A DNA stretch of 64,000 nt, taken from positions 62,001 through 126,000 of the IMG/VR virus record IMGVR_UViG_3300046003_007892. One strand, written 5' to 3'. Of this stretch, positions 31,104 through 38,319 are shown one piece after another. This DNA comes from a virus. Under the pieces are notes generated by a model that was not told where the DNA came from, did no database searches, and saw nothing but the letters and a program-made list of their open reading frames with translations. The translations under genes were made by a program, and so were the position numbers. Each line of letters begins with the position of its first letter. The stretch's first letter is position 1.

Positions 31104-31784
31104 TTAGATTTTCGCTGGCCAGAGTTTGTCGATTGCCCCGCGCATGAACTCCTTGCAGGTGCAGGATTTGCCCGTGACGTGGTCTTCAATCGAGTTGTCG
31201 CGGAAACGGTAGGTGCGGATTTTGTCACCCCGCATCCCGCTGCCGACCTGGGCCGCACGAATCACATTGGTGGCCTCTCGCCCCGCCGTGCTCCGACCGG
31301 CGTCCAGTTTCGCCACAAGGCCTTCCATGGCCTCGCGCTCGTTGGAGGCACGGCTCCGTCCTTGAGACTTCACCGACAGCCCGGTGGGGACATGGGTGAG
31401 GTCTAGGGAGTTGTGGTGCTTGTTGGCGTGCTGGCCGCCCGCGCCGGTTGCCCCGAACCACCGGTAGGAAAAATCACTATTGTCCCTGCGGTCGTAGGCG
31501 GCATCTACAGCGTCTGCGTCCGACAGCACACTGACCGTGACCGTGCTGGTGTGCACGCGGCCCTTGCGTTCGGTTGGTGGTACTCTCTGGATTCGGTGGC
31601 CACCGGCTTCGTGCTTCAGGCCTTTCGCGGCATCACTCGCGACAATGGTCACCATCGAGTCGGTGACGTCGATGCTGGTCAGTCAACCCTTTTGGGTCAG
31701 GTATTTTGCGTAGGTTTCGCCCAAGTCTGCCATAAACAGCTTGGCGTCAGAACCGCCCTCGCCGGGGCGAATCTCGATAATCAT
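31104..31784 (-). CDS. Short RF1-type peptide chain release factor with in-frame UGA
   Basis: Reading from ATG at 31784 (GAGGAG upstream) gives MIIEIRPGEGGSDAKLF, the class I release factor domain 2 start. Codon 34 is TGA (31683-31685), where RF1 has Trp (ESRRW). The same frame then continues as a release factor: GLKHEAGGHRIQRVPPTE with the RF1-like PxT motif at 69-71, GATGAGGQHANK with GGQ at 116-118, and RTYRFRDNSIEDHVTG near the end. Without domain 1, total length is 226 codons against about 360 in host RF1. Either UGA is read through (autoregulation or recoding), or expression restarts at ATG 31655, or the gene is broken. Other genes here use UGA as stop. Confidence 0.75.
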
Positions 31785-31796
31785 GAGACACTCCTC

Positions 31797-31824
31797 TGGG
31801 GCGCCAATCGCCCCAAGGTATTTA
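31797..31824 (-). promoter_or_regulatory. Late box and abutting palindrome upstream of release factor
   Basis: TAAATA at 31819-31824 is followed three bases later by a perfect inverted repeat TGGGGCG-N5-CGCCCCA (31797-31815). It could be a leader hairpin or an operator. Confidence 0.5.
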
Positions 31825-31850
31825 CCTTACAGGAATGGTCTACCAGATGT

Positions 31851-32159
31851 CTAGTTCTTCGGGAACTTCGGCCCGGCGATCAGGTAGACGGACTTGTCTT
31901 CCACGGAGCCACGGCCGATCACGACGATCTGTTTGGCGATCAGGCGTTTGACAGCGGACCATTCGCGCGGCGTGGTGATGATGCCGACGTGGGTCTCCGG
32001 GCCGCCAGTGGGATTGACGAGTTTCTGGCTCGCATAGCCGGTTTCCCACTCGCCATTGCGCTTGAGGCGATTGATGAGGTCTTCACCCGCCCGCATGTCG
32101 GAGATGATGCTGGCTTCGCAGTCAGCGATGGTGCGGGGCGGCTTGGGGGAAAAGGTCAT
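31851..32159 (-). CDS. Hypothetical protein, 102 aa
   Basis: Single gene behind the promoter at 32166-32193, whose -10 box is seven bases from the ATG. Alpha/beta sequence; function unknown. Confidence 0.7.
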   Translation of the reverse strand: MTFSPKPPRTIADCEASIISDMRAGEDLINRLKRNGEWETGYASQKLVNPTGGPETHVGIITTPREWSAVKRLIAKQIVVIGRGSVEDKSVYLIAGPKFPKN

Positions 32160-32165
32160 GAGGGC

Positions 32166-32193
32166 AACTTACACCATGGTGGATGCTTGTCAA
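32166..32193 (-). promoter_or_regulatory. Early-type promoter ATTACTTGACA-N16-TAAGTT
   Basis: Repeated-family promoter with a nearly leaderless start at 32159. Confidence 0.7.
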
Positions 32194-32197
32194 GTAA

Positions 32198-32413
32198 TTA
32201 GTCTTCGACGAACATGCTCCACGGCCACGCTCGCTTCATCGTGTGATCGACGCCAAGATCGTCGCTGCTGTTGGGCGGGAGGCAGGCTTGTTCGAGCCTG
32301 CGATAGCGGATGTAGCCGGGTTGGTTCTGGTCCACTCGGGCTACGCCGATGCCGCCGAAACCATTGACGACCAGATCGCCAGGATGGACGTCGAAATGAG
32401 GGGAGTGAGGCAT
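32198..32413 (-). CDS. Hypothetical protein, 71 aa
   Basis: ATG at 32413 (MPHSPHFDVHPGDLVV) overlaps the upstream stop. Resembles a small SH3-like barrel: HPGDLVVNGFGGIGVARV. Last gene of the run starting at 33731. Confidence 0.6.
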   Translation of the reverse strand: MPHSPHFDVHPGDLVVNGFGGIGVARVDQNQPGYIRYRRLEQACLPPNSSDDLGVDHTMKRAWPWSMFVED

Positions 32414-32613
32414 CAGATTGCCGCTGCCCACCAGTCGAACGCCCGGCTGCCCGGATAATCGCCATGCTTGTGGACGCCTTCGGCTTTCGCTGCCTTGATT
32501 GCGGCTTTCTCCGACAGGGCCATGACGGACACCGTTACGCCCCCGTCGAAGCGGGCATCGTAGCGGGGGTTCTGGGTCTTGGGCTTGAAGTTGACGAGGA
32601 ACTTACGAAGCAT
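32413..32613 (-). CDS. Hypothetical protein, 66 aa
   Basis: Start at the second of two adjacent ATG codons. A beta strand and a helix (VSVMALSEKAAIKAAKAEG) resemble small phage alpha/beta proteins. Coupled to both neighbours. Confidence 0.6.
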   Translation of the reverse strand: MLRKFLVNFKPKTQNPRYDARFDGGVTVSVMALSEKAAIKAAKAEGVHKHGDYPGSRAFDWWAAAI

Positions 32614-32845
32614 CACCGTTCTCCGAATAGACCAGGATGATGTCCCGCGCCGTCTTCAGTGCGCCCGCCTTGGCGACGTGGGTATTGTGTCGCCCGGATT
32701 TCTGATCGACGGGGTTCTCCCATTGCTCACGCGTCCACGTTCTGCTCTGATTGGCGACGAGGAAGCCTGCCCGGTTCAACCCTTCGAGGTCTAGCCCCTT
32801 GGGGTCCACCGAGAAAATTTCTGCGAGGGTGAGTTGCTCAGGCAT
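32603..32845 (-). CDS. Hypothetical protein, 80 aa
   Basis: ATG at 32845 (MPEQLTLAEIFSVDPK), overlapping the upstream gene's end. No domain recognised. Confidence 0.6.
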   Translation of the reverse strand: MPEQLTLAEIFSVDPKGLDLEGLNRAGFLVANQSRTWTREQWENPVDQKSGRHNTHVAKAGALKTARDIILVYSENGDAS

Positions 32846-33101
32846 AGGGCTTTCCGGTGACATAGACGGAGTTCTCGGCCGCGATGGGGAAGTCGGGGAA
32901 GTCCTGGAACCCCAGCGGGTTGATGACGTCGCCGCCGTCCGCCCACACCCAACGGGAGTGACGGCCATCGGGATTTCCCCACATAGCTTCGCCGACCTTC
33001 GGTTGAAGACCGTTCTCGCGGTAATAGCCCGCGATGATGACGCGGCGCAAGAAATCCGTTTCGGTCTGGGCTTCCCAGAGGGGTTTCCATTCAGGTTGCA
33101 T
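32838..33101 (-). CDS. Hypothetical protein, 87 aa
   Basis: ATG at 33101 (MQPEWKPLWEAQ) overlaps the zinc-ribbon gene. Tryptophan-rich. Function unknown. Confidence 0.6.
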   Translation of the reverse strand: MQPEWKPLWEAQTETDFLRRVIIAGYYRENGLQPKVGEAMWGNPDGRHSRWVWADGGDVINPLGFQDFPDFPIAAENSVYVTGKPYA

Positions 33102-33447
33102 TTCCGGCCTCTTCAATGGTCTTGCGAATATCGCGCAGGAGTTTGGCAAAAGTTTTTTCGTGGATGACCGTGCCGCCCGTTTGATCGGGTAGGCTGTAGA
33201 TCGCGCACCACGCGGGACCCAGCGTTGTCCGCTTTGACTTATAGTCGTATTCGATGGTCCCGATTTGGGTTCCATCCAGTTTTATCACATACCGCTGGAG
33301 TTTCGAGGACAGATGCTCGTTGCCGGGTACGCGACTATAGGTGAGGTTGAGGCCGTGCTGCCGCTCAACAGGGAAGCGACCGCAAGAGCGGCATTGCCCG
33401 TGGCGGTTCTTCTTGAAAACTCCACACCATTGGCAGCGAGGGTCCAT
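33091..33447 (-). CDS. Zinc-ribbon protein, 118 aa
   Basis: The N-terminus CQWCGVFKKNRHGQCRSCG holds two CxxC knuckles for one zinc, followed by an alpha/beta body. Could bind nucleic acid. Coupled to neighbours. Confidence 0.6.
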   Translation of the reverse strand: MDPRCQWCGVFKKNRHGQCRSCGRFPVERQHGLNLTYSRVPGNEHLSSKLQRYVIKLDGTQIGTIEYDYKSKRTTLGPAWCAIYSLPDQTGGTVIHEKTFAKLLRDIRKTIEEAGNAT

Positions 33448-33449
33448 GG

Positions 33450-33731
33450 CTAGATCGGTGCCGAATAGGCGAGCAGAAGGGCGGTTTCTCGCTCGTTGAG
33501 TTCGACGGCCTGAACGCCCCAGCCCTGCGAGAGCATCGACAGGTTGCAGAGAAGATCATGTTTCTCCTTGAGGATTGCTTCCGCTTCTTTCCGAGTCGGC
33601 ATCCCGCCGCGCCCCAGAATATCGACCGGCCAGTTCGTCCTTTCGATTTGGCGACGAGATGTCTCCACGTCGTCGCGAAGCCCCTTCATGATGGGCCCTC
33701 TGGTAAAATCTCCGGTGACGATCAGTTTCAC
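33450..33731 (-). CDS. Hypothetical protein, 93 aa
   Basis: First gene of a run of six small genes behind the promoter at 33757-33784. Helical, ends AVELNERETALLLAYSAP. Function unknown. Confidence 0.65.
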   Translation of the reverse strand: MKLIVTGDFTRGPIMKGLRDDVETSRRQIERTNWPVDILGRGGMPTRKEAEAILKEKHDLLCNLSMLSQGWGVQAVELNERETALLLAYSAPI

Positions 33732-33756
33732 GGCCTGCCCTCTATGTGATCAGAAC

Positions 33757-33784
33757 CCCTATCCCGTTGATCTATTCTTGTCAA
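33757..33784 (-). promoter_or_regulatory. Promoter TTGACA-N16-ATAGGG
   Basis: Repeated-family -35 context with a weaker -10. Its upstream edge overlaps the divergent late box (CTAAATA at 33785-33791) of the gene at 33798. Confidence 0.5.
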
Positions 33785-33797
33785 CTAAATAAGTACG

Positions 33798-34364
33798 ATG
33801 AGAACTCTCCGAACCTGCCTTGAATACGAGGCCACATGCAAACCTGAGATCGCCGACCTGATGGCACGGGCTGAATACCTCACCGATCATGAACTCCAGA
33901 CCGTCCAGGTTCCGCTACCGTGGTTTCGTGATGCCCTGCGGGAACTCCGCGACGAACTGAAGGGCCAGACGATCATGAAGATCACCGGGGCGGTCCTGAA
34001 TGACTACGTCACGATCTCGACCAACCCCGACCCCGAAGGCGTCACCTATCAATGGATGGGGATGGACACCTACGTCAAGGTCGGCAACACGCAACTGCTC
34101 CTCAAATATGGGGAGTATTTCTGGTTCGACCCCGAGGGCGGCGTCTGGCTCGACACCATCTACTGTCGGGTGCCCGACCCGATCTTGCGCGCCAGCCAGC
34201 CCGGTCGAATCGCGGTCATGACCCGCAGCCGCTATCAAGAAACCCTGCGGGCGGCCAGGAACAAGAACTGCCCCGCAAACGCACAGGTGATGGAGATCAG
34301 CGACGGTCGTCCCTCTGCTCTCGGTGGAGTCCTTGGACAGTTCGGCGTCCGTATCCAGCGATAA
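33798..34364 (+). CDS. Hypothetical protein, possible capsid-targeted, 188 aa
   Basis: CTAAATA ends seven bases before ATG. The N-terminus MRTLRTCLEYEATC resembles the targeting signals nearby but lacks a strict I/L-x-E site. The body is beta-rich (TYQWMGMDTYVKVGNTQLLL). Its stop TAA lies in the next gene's late box. Confidence 0.6.
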   Translation: MRTLRTCLEYEATCKPEIADLMARAEYLTDHELQTVQVPLPWFRDALRELRDELKGQTIMKITGAVLNDYVTISTNPDPEGVTYQWMGMDTYVKVGNTQLLLKYGEYFWFDPEGGVWLDTIYCRVPDPILRASQPGRIAVMTRSRYQETLRAARNKNCPANAQVMEISDGRPSALGGVLGQFGVRIQR

Positions 34365-34371
34365 ATACGCC

Positions 34372-34974
34372 ATGCGCTGGATAGAGATCAACGAGGCCCG
34401 AGAGGCACCCCTCTACCATTTCATGGACGTCAAGAAGGCCATCGACGTCTTGTTGCACGACGCCATGCCCGCGAACTGGACCCACTACATCAATGATCAG
34501 CCGGTCAAGGGGAACAGTTTCACACGAAATCCCAGGTTTGAGATCGGCGGTCGCCCTGTCCGATTGATCATGAACCAGCACGCCCTGGCGGCGCGGCACA
34601 AGATCATCCCTCTCGACGGTGAGATCACCTTCCGGCATCCCAAGAACGACGAGGTCGGCTATGTCTCTGCCGACCCTTGGCCGCCCAAGAAACTGCACGG
34701 TTTCAAAGACCGCGTCATCAACTCCCGAAAACCTGGAGAAGATCGGGCCCTTCAGGAGGAGTTCGTCGTCGGCGACATCGCGCCTCTGGCCCGGATGATT
34801 GTCGAGATCGAGATTCTGAAGCCCAACTTCTATCACATGTCCGGCCAGCAGGCTTCCGACCTTCTCGACCTCGTTCGCAACTACGGTACAGAGCACAACG
34901 TCGCGACTAAAATCCATCCCGATTTCATTGAGCAAGTCAACGACATCAGGGAAATGTGGAGAGAAGAGGACTAG
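34372..34974 (+). CDS. Injected protein, possible ART-like fold, 200 aa
   Basis: MRWIEINE|ARE is the targeting signal and GATAAATA ends five bases before ATG. APLYHFMDVKKAIDVLL, a following GNSFTRNPRFEIGG and EEFVVGDIAPLARMIVEIEI form a pattern found in phage proteins that may be ADP-ribosyltransferase relatives (H near the start, E in EEFVV). That link is uncertain. Confidence 0.55.
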   Translation: MRWIEINEAREAPLYHFMDVKKAIDVLLHDAMPANWTHYINDQPVKGNSFTRNPRFEIGGRPVRLIMNQHALAARHKIIPLDGEITFRHPKNDEVGYVSADPWPPKKLHGFKDRVINSRKPGEDRALQEEFVVGDIAPLARMIVEIEILKPNFYHMSGQQASDLLDLVRNYGTEHNVATKIHPDFIEQVNDIREMWREED

Positions 34975-35561
34975 GCGAATGCCTTCCCGAGCAACATCCG
35001 CTTGGCGATGTATTTCTCGATGACGGGCTCAATCTCTGCATAGAAAGAGCCGAGGAGGTTTTTCTCCTCTTCATCCTCAATCGCCAGACTGGCGAACACA
35101 GACAGGACGGTGAAGAACTCCATGTAGTCGCCCGCGCTATCGGTCCCGACGATGGTGGGTGCCAACTCAACGGGCTTCGCCGCCGTCATGTTGGTCATGA
35201 CCGCGCGATGCATCATCTCGGTGCGATACATGAGATTGTAGTAGTTGGCCGCATGGTCGGCCTCAGCGAACGTGCTGTAGATTTCGACGTGATATTCGGC
35301 ATGGACCCTGATCGAAGTTCTCTCGACGGTTTTTGTCCAGCTTTGGTCCACCATGCCGCGCACGCGGTTCGCGTCGAAGATCACCGTCAGGTTGGCGTCG
35401 TGCTCGACCCGCTCGCCGATCTCATAGAAGGTCCAGACGGTGGGTTGCTTGCCGCCAAACTTTTTCTGCCGGACCATGATGTATCGACCGGGAACGAAAA
35501 GCTTCACCCGCTCGGCAAGCTCATCTTTGGTCAACGCTGGCTTACGTTCGTTCTCGAACAT
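34971..35561 (-). CDS. Hypothetical protein, 196 aa
   Basis: Overlaps the upstream gene at 35561 and the convergent gene's end. Beta-rich N-terminal half, helical C-terminal half. No family recognised. Confidence 0.7.
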   Translation of the reverse strand: MFENERKPALTKDELAERVKLFVPGRYIMVRQKKFGGKQPTVWTFYEIGERVEHDANLTVIFDANRVRGMVDQSWTKTVERTSIRVHAEYHVEIYSTFAEADHAANYYNLMYRTEMMHRAVMTNMTAAKPVELAPTIVGTDSAGDYMEFFTVLSVFASLAIEDEEEKNLLGSFYAEIEPVIEKYIAKRMLLGKAFA

Positions 35562-36157
35562 CAGACTTCAATCTTACCTTCGAGGGCCATCCGCATGTGA
35601 AGCTGCGGGAAATCAATCGGCCGCAGGGCGACCGTGGTGGTGAAGAAATAGTCACGCCCCTCCTGTCTGAGGAAGGTGAACTCAATGACGTGCAGGCCGA
35701 GCAGAGTCAGGGCTTCCACGTAGGCGACGATGCGCGGAGTGTGGATGACGATGTTGGCCCGCACCTTCCAGCCGTTGCCTTCCATGTAGGGGAGACCGTT
35801 AAGAACCAGGGGTGCGCAATTCAAAGCCTTGCACCACTGGGGTTTTTTGGTCCCGTCTATGGATAGCTCAGCGGGCGGGTGACCAACCTTGGTGTACCGC
35901 TCCAGATATGGGGCATCAACGGCGGCAGTCAGGGCGGCGGAGGCAGCCTCGAAAATTTCGACGAAGTCGTGGCCCCGTTGTACTCGCTCGCGGGCCTCCA
36001 CGTAGGCCTTACGGCGCCGTCTTCCCTCGGCAGCGGTCAGAAGACCACCCTCGCGGCGAAGTTCCCAATTCCGAACCGCCACCTCCTTGAGGTGGTCACG
36101 ATAGCCGGGGAGCGTGTCGAACACGTAATGGTTCGCGGGGCTGCGCAAGAGGGTCAT
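35561..36157 (-). CDS. Hypothetical protein, 198 aa
   Basis: First of two coupled genes. A basic helical region (GRRRRKAYVEARERVQRG) lies near residue 45. Function unknown. Confidence 0.7.
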   Translation of the reverse strand: MTLLRSPANHYVFDTLPGYRDHLKEVAVRNWELRREGGLLTAAEGRRRRKAYVEARERVQRGHDFVEIFEAASAALTAAVDAPYLERYTKVGHPPAELSIDGTKKPQWCKALNCAPLVLNGLPYMEGNGWKVRANIVIHTPRIVAYVEALTLLGLHVIEFTFLRQEGRDYFFTTTVALRPIDFPQLHMRMALEGKIEV

Positions 36158-36188
36158 CGGTCTCTAATATTCGGTAAACCGAAAATGG

Positions 36189-36722
36189 TCAATCTTTTAG
36201 GAAGTCGTGAACCGACAGACCATACGCGAGAGAATTGATGCGGTGGACACCGATCAAGTAGAGGCAATAGGACGCCACAGACGAGCCGCGCCCCACACCC
36301 CACACGATTTTGTTCTGACGAAAATGATCTACCAGATACATCATCAGTTGAAGGAGAGACGTGAGGTCTCTGGCCTCGAACAGGTCCATCTCTTCATTGA
36401 CGCGGTCTCGTTCATCGTCCGTTTTGCACAGGCTGATGAGAAAGGGGCGAACTTCAATGTTGCGAATATCATCGCTGATCATCCACGTGTGTGAACGGCG
36501 ACTGTGCTCTTCTTCTGGAGAATGATCTGGCGTATCCGGCAGCGCGATGACGACCTCTCGCTTGTCGAACTCAGCGCACACGGCGTTGAACTGTTCGATC
36601 AGCGGGCTGTCGTCCATCGGCAGACTGAACACATCATAGCCCGAGTAGGCGATCTCGAAAGCCGCCTCCGGGTTCAGAATGACGCGCCCCCAATCGTCGG
36701 TGCGCTTGATCTTCGCCGTCAT
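36189..36722 (-). CDS. DNA polymerase III alpha (DnaE)-motif protein
   Basis: 177 residues. The end IVWGVGRGSSVASYCLYLIG (residues about 138-157) followed by NSLAYGLSVHDFL matches the DnaE palm motif GPGRGSGAGSLVAY...DPL.YDLLFERFL. The chain stops before the catalytic aspartates (PDIDID), so it is not a polymerase by itself. It may be one piece of a split polymerase or a repurposed fragment. Confidence 0.6.
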   Translation of the reverse strand: MTAKIKRTDDWGRVILNPEAAFEIAYSGYDVFSLPMDDSPLIEQFNAVCAEFDKREVVIALPDTPDHSPEEEHSRRSHTWMISDDIRNIEVRPFLISLCKTDDERDRVNEEMDLFEARDLTSLLQLMMYLVDHFRQNKIVWGVGRGSSVASYCLYLIGVHRINSLAYGLSVHDFLKD

Positions 36723-36865
36723 GTCTTCCCTCGTTGCTTGGACCTTTCGAGCACGTCTTCGAGATTTTCAAAGGCGGCCCGAACATCTGGGTCCCGGCTC
36801 ATGAGAGCCGCGAGGACACTATACAGGCGACGGGTGTCTCTTTCCGAAATTATTGTTTCATTCAT
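36719..36865 (-). CDS. Small hypothetical protein, 48 aa
   Basis: ATG at 36865 overlaps the upstream stop and its own stop overlaps the DnaE-motif gene by four bases. Helical and charged (MNETIISERDTRRLYSVLAA). Function unknown. Confidence 0.6.
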   Translation of the reverse strand: MNETIISERDTRRLYSVLAALMSRDPDVRAAFENLEDVLERSKQRGKT

Positions 36866-37571
36866 CCGGTTTCGGCGGCTTCTTCCCGCCTTCAATGACC
36901 GTGGGCTTGAACTCGCGGACGGTTGAATCGCGGGCCCCGGTTACCTTGGTGCGTGAGGGACGGTCGATGAAGTCCAGCGAATATGCCCAGCCGGGCTTCT
37001 CGCTTAGGTCGGCTCCTTCTGGCGCGGTGACGTCAAGGGTCGAGGCGTCGGAGCGGGTCCACCACGGCGAGTTGAAGTGCGTCGGGCCATTGACCCAGTT
37101 CTCCATCTCTTTCGGAAGCGTTGACGAGTGGTCACCAGCGAGGGTGAATGACAGGCCGATCAGGTTGTCGGACTTGACCTCAATAGAGCCGACATTGATC
37201 GCGCCCTGGCCGAGCGAGTTCATCTTGGCCTGGAACAGGGTCCCCATGAGTTCGTCGCTGGGGTCGCCGGGCGTCAGCAGGAAGAGGTTGTTGGTCCGGT
37301 TGACGCCATTTTGATCAATGAGCATCGTGAACGCGTTTTCGTTGTCGCGGTCGAACGCGATGCATTTCGAAACCACGTTGTCGAACCAGTATTTGCATCG
37401 ATTCAGGGCGGCCTCGATCAGGCCTTCGTCGATGTCTTCTGCGCCCCGCTCAATAGCGGTCGCGATGGAGAAAGTCGTGGGGAGGAATACGTTTCCAATC
37501 AGCCTGACGATGCTTACATCGAAGGAGTAGGTGACGTAAATTTCGAGTTCGTCTTCGTCATCGTCAATCAT
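36858..37571 (-). CDS. Hypothetical protein, 237 aa
   Basis: ATG at 37571 (MIDDDEDELEIYVTYSFD) is used because the longer frame covers the upstream gene. Acidic start, alpha/beta body, basic end (GGKKPPKP). Possibly structural; no family recognised. Confidence 0.7.
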   Translation of the reverse strand: MIDDDEDELEIYVTYSFDVSIVRLIGNVFLPTTFSIATAIERGAEDIDEGLIEAALNRCKYWFDNVVSKCIAFDRDNENAFTMLIDQNGVNRTNNLFLLTPGDPSDELMGTLFQAKMNSLGQGAINVGSIEVKSDNLIGLSFTLAGDHSSTLPKEMENWVNGPTHFNSPWWTRSDASTLDVTAPEGADLSEKPGWAYSLDFIDRPSRTKVTGARDSTVREFKPTVIEGGKKPPKPDE

Positions 37572-37581
37572 AATGTTCCAG

Positions 37582-37950
37582 TCAATCGTTTTGGGGTTTG
37601 GCGGATGGCCGCAGCCGTTCTTTGGCGGTCGGCACAATAGGGACTCGCCGAGATGTGGTCTTGGGTTGCGCGGCGACCTGGGCTGCCTCGACTTTCTGTT
37701 TTTCGATGAGGGCGAGATCGGGGTCGGTCTCGATGACGACATTTCGCGTCGCCATGGCGCGCTGACGACTGCCAATCATGCGGTCTCGCTGTTCGAACTC
37801 AATGGCGACCTTCATGCGTTGCAGGCCGGTCAGCATGTCTGCACTCCCAAATCGGGCGGCCCACACCATCTTGCCTGTGACTTGGTTCCATTTTTCAAGT
37901 AGTTCATCGTCCGAAAAATCGGTTGGCGTGAACCCAAATAGGTCAAACAT
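37582..37950 (-). CDS. Hypothetical protein, 122 aa
   Basis: ATG at 37950 (MFDLFGFTPTDFSDDELL) with a late box CTAAATA about 50 bases upstream. Helical with basic C-terminus; DNA-binding possible but unproven. Confidence 0.65.
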   Translation of the reverse strand: MFDLFGFTPTDFSDDELLEKWNQVTGKMVWAARFGSADMLTGLQRMKVAIEFEQRDRMIGSRQRAMATRNVVIETDPDLALIEKQKVEAAQVAAQPKTTSRRVPIVPTAKERLRPSAKPQND

Positions 37951-38008
37951 CAAATACTCCAGAGACCAAAATACGAGTTTACTCGATGGTCTGCAATATT
38001 TAGTCCGC

Positions 38009-38254
38009 CTATTTCTTCTTAGGTTTCGAAGGTTGGGCCGGAGGAGCGAATGCGGGATTGACGATCTTGTATGGGTTGCCACATTCCTCGCAATAAAACT
38101 CGATCACTCTGAAGATCATTTTTGAGAAAGTGAGTTCCGAAGAGGTGGAGCAGCAAGGACACGTGAACCGGACGGGTCCAAGATGCATCTTCCGTAGATG
38201 CTCGGGAGCGGATGCCTTAACAGACCCTGTTATCGGAAAAGGGATGATATCCAT
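38009..38254 (-). CDS. Zinc-ribbon protein, 81 aa
   Basis: CPCC (about residues 33-36) and CEEC (55-58) make a four-cysteine zinc site, with a Pro/Lys tail. TCTAAATAC lies about 35 bases upstream. Could be a transcription accessory protein. Confidence 0.6.
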   Translation of the reverse strand: MDIIPFPITGSVKASAPEHLRKMHLGPVRFTCPCCSTSSELTFSKMIFRVIEFYCEECGNPYKIVNPAFAPPAQPSKPKKK

Positions 38255-38319
38255 CTCAAAACACTACTCTCACTCCGTGTGTGAAAGTATTTAGATGGAG
38301 GTCATGAACAGTTTTATCC

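Noticed and set aside
31655-31784. Programmed +1 frameshift of the prfB type in the release factor gene
   Set aside because: The release-factor sequence before and after the TGA is in the same frame, and the +1 frame meets a stop at once.
31104-31784. Whole-phage reassignment of UGA to tryptophan
   Set aside because: Many genes end in TGA within ATGA overlaps and no tRNA with TCA anticodon was found in the window.
35852-35890. Plus-strand sequence resembling a tRNA 5' half (GGATAGCTCAGCGGG)
   Set aside because: It lies inside the coding sequence 35561-36157 and no matching anticodon, T arm or acceptor 3' strand follows.
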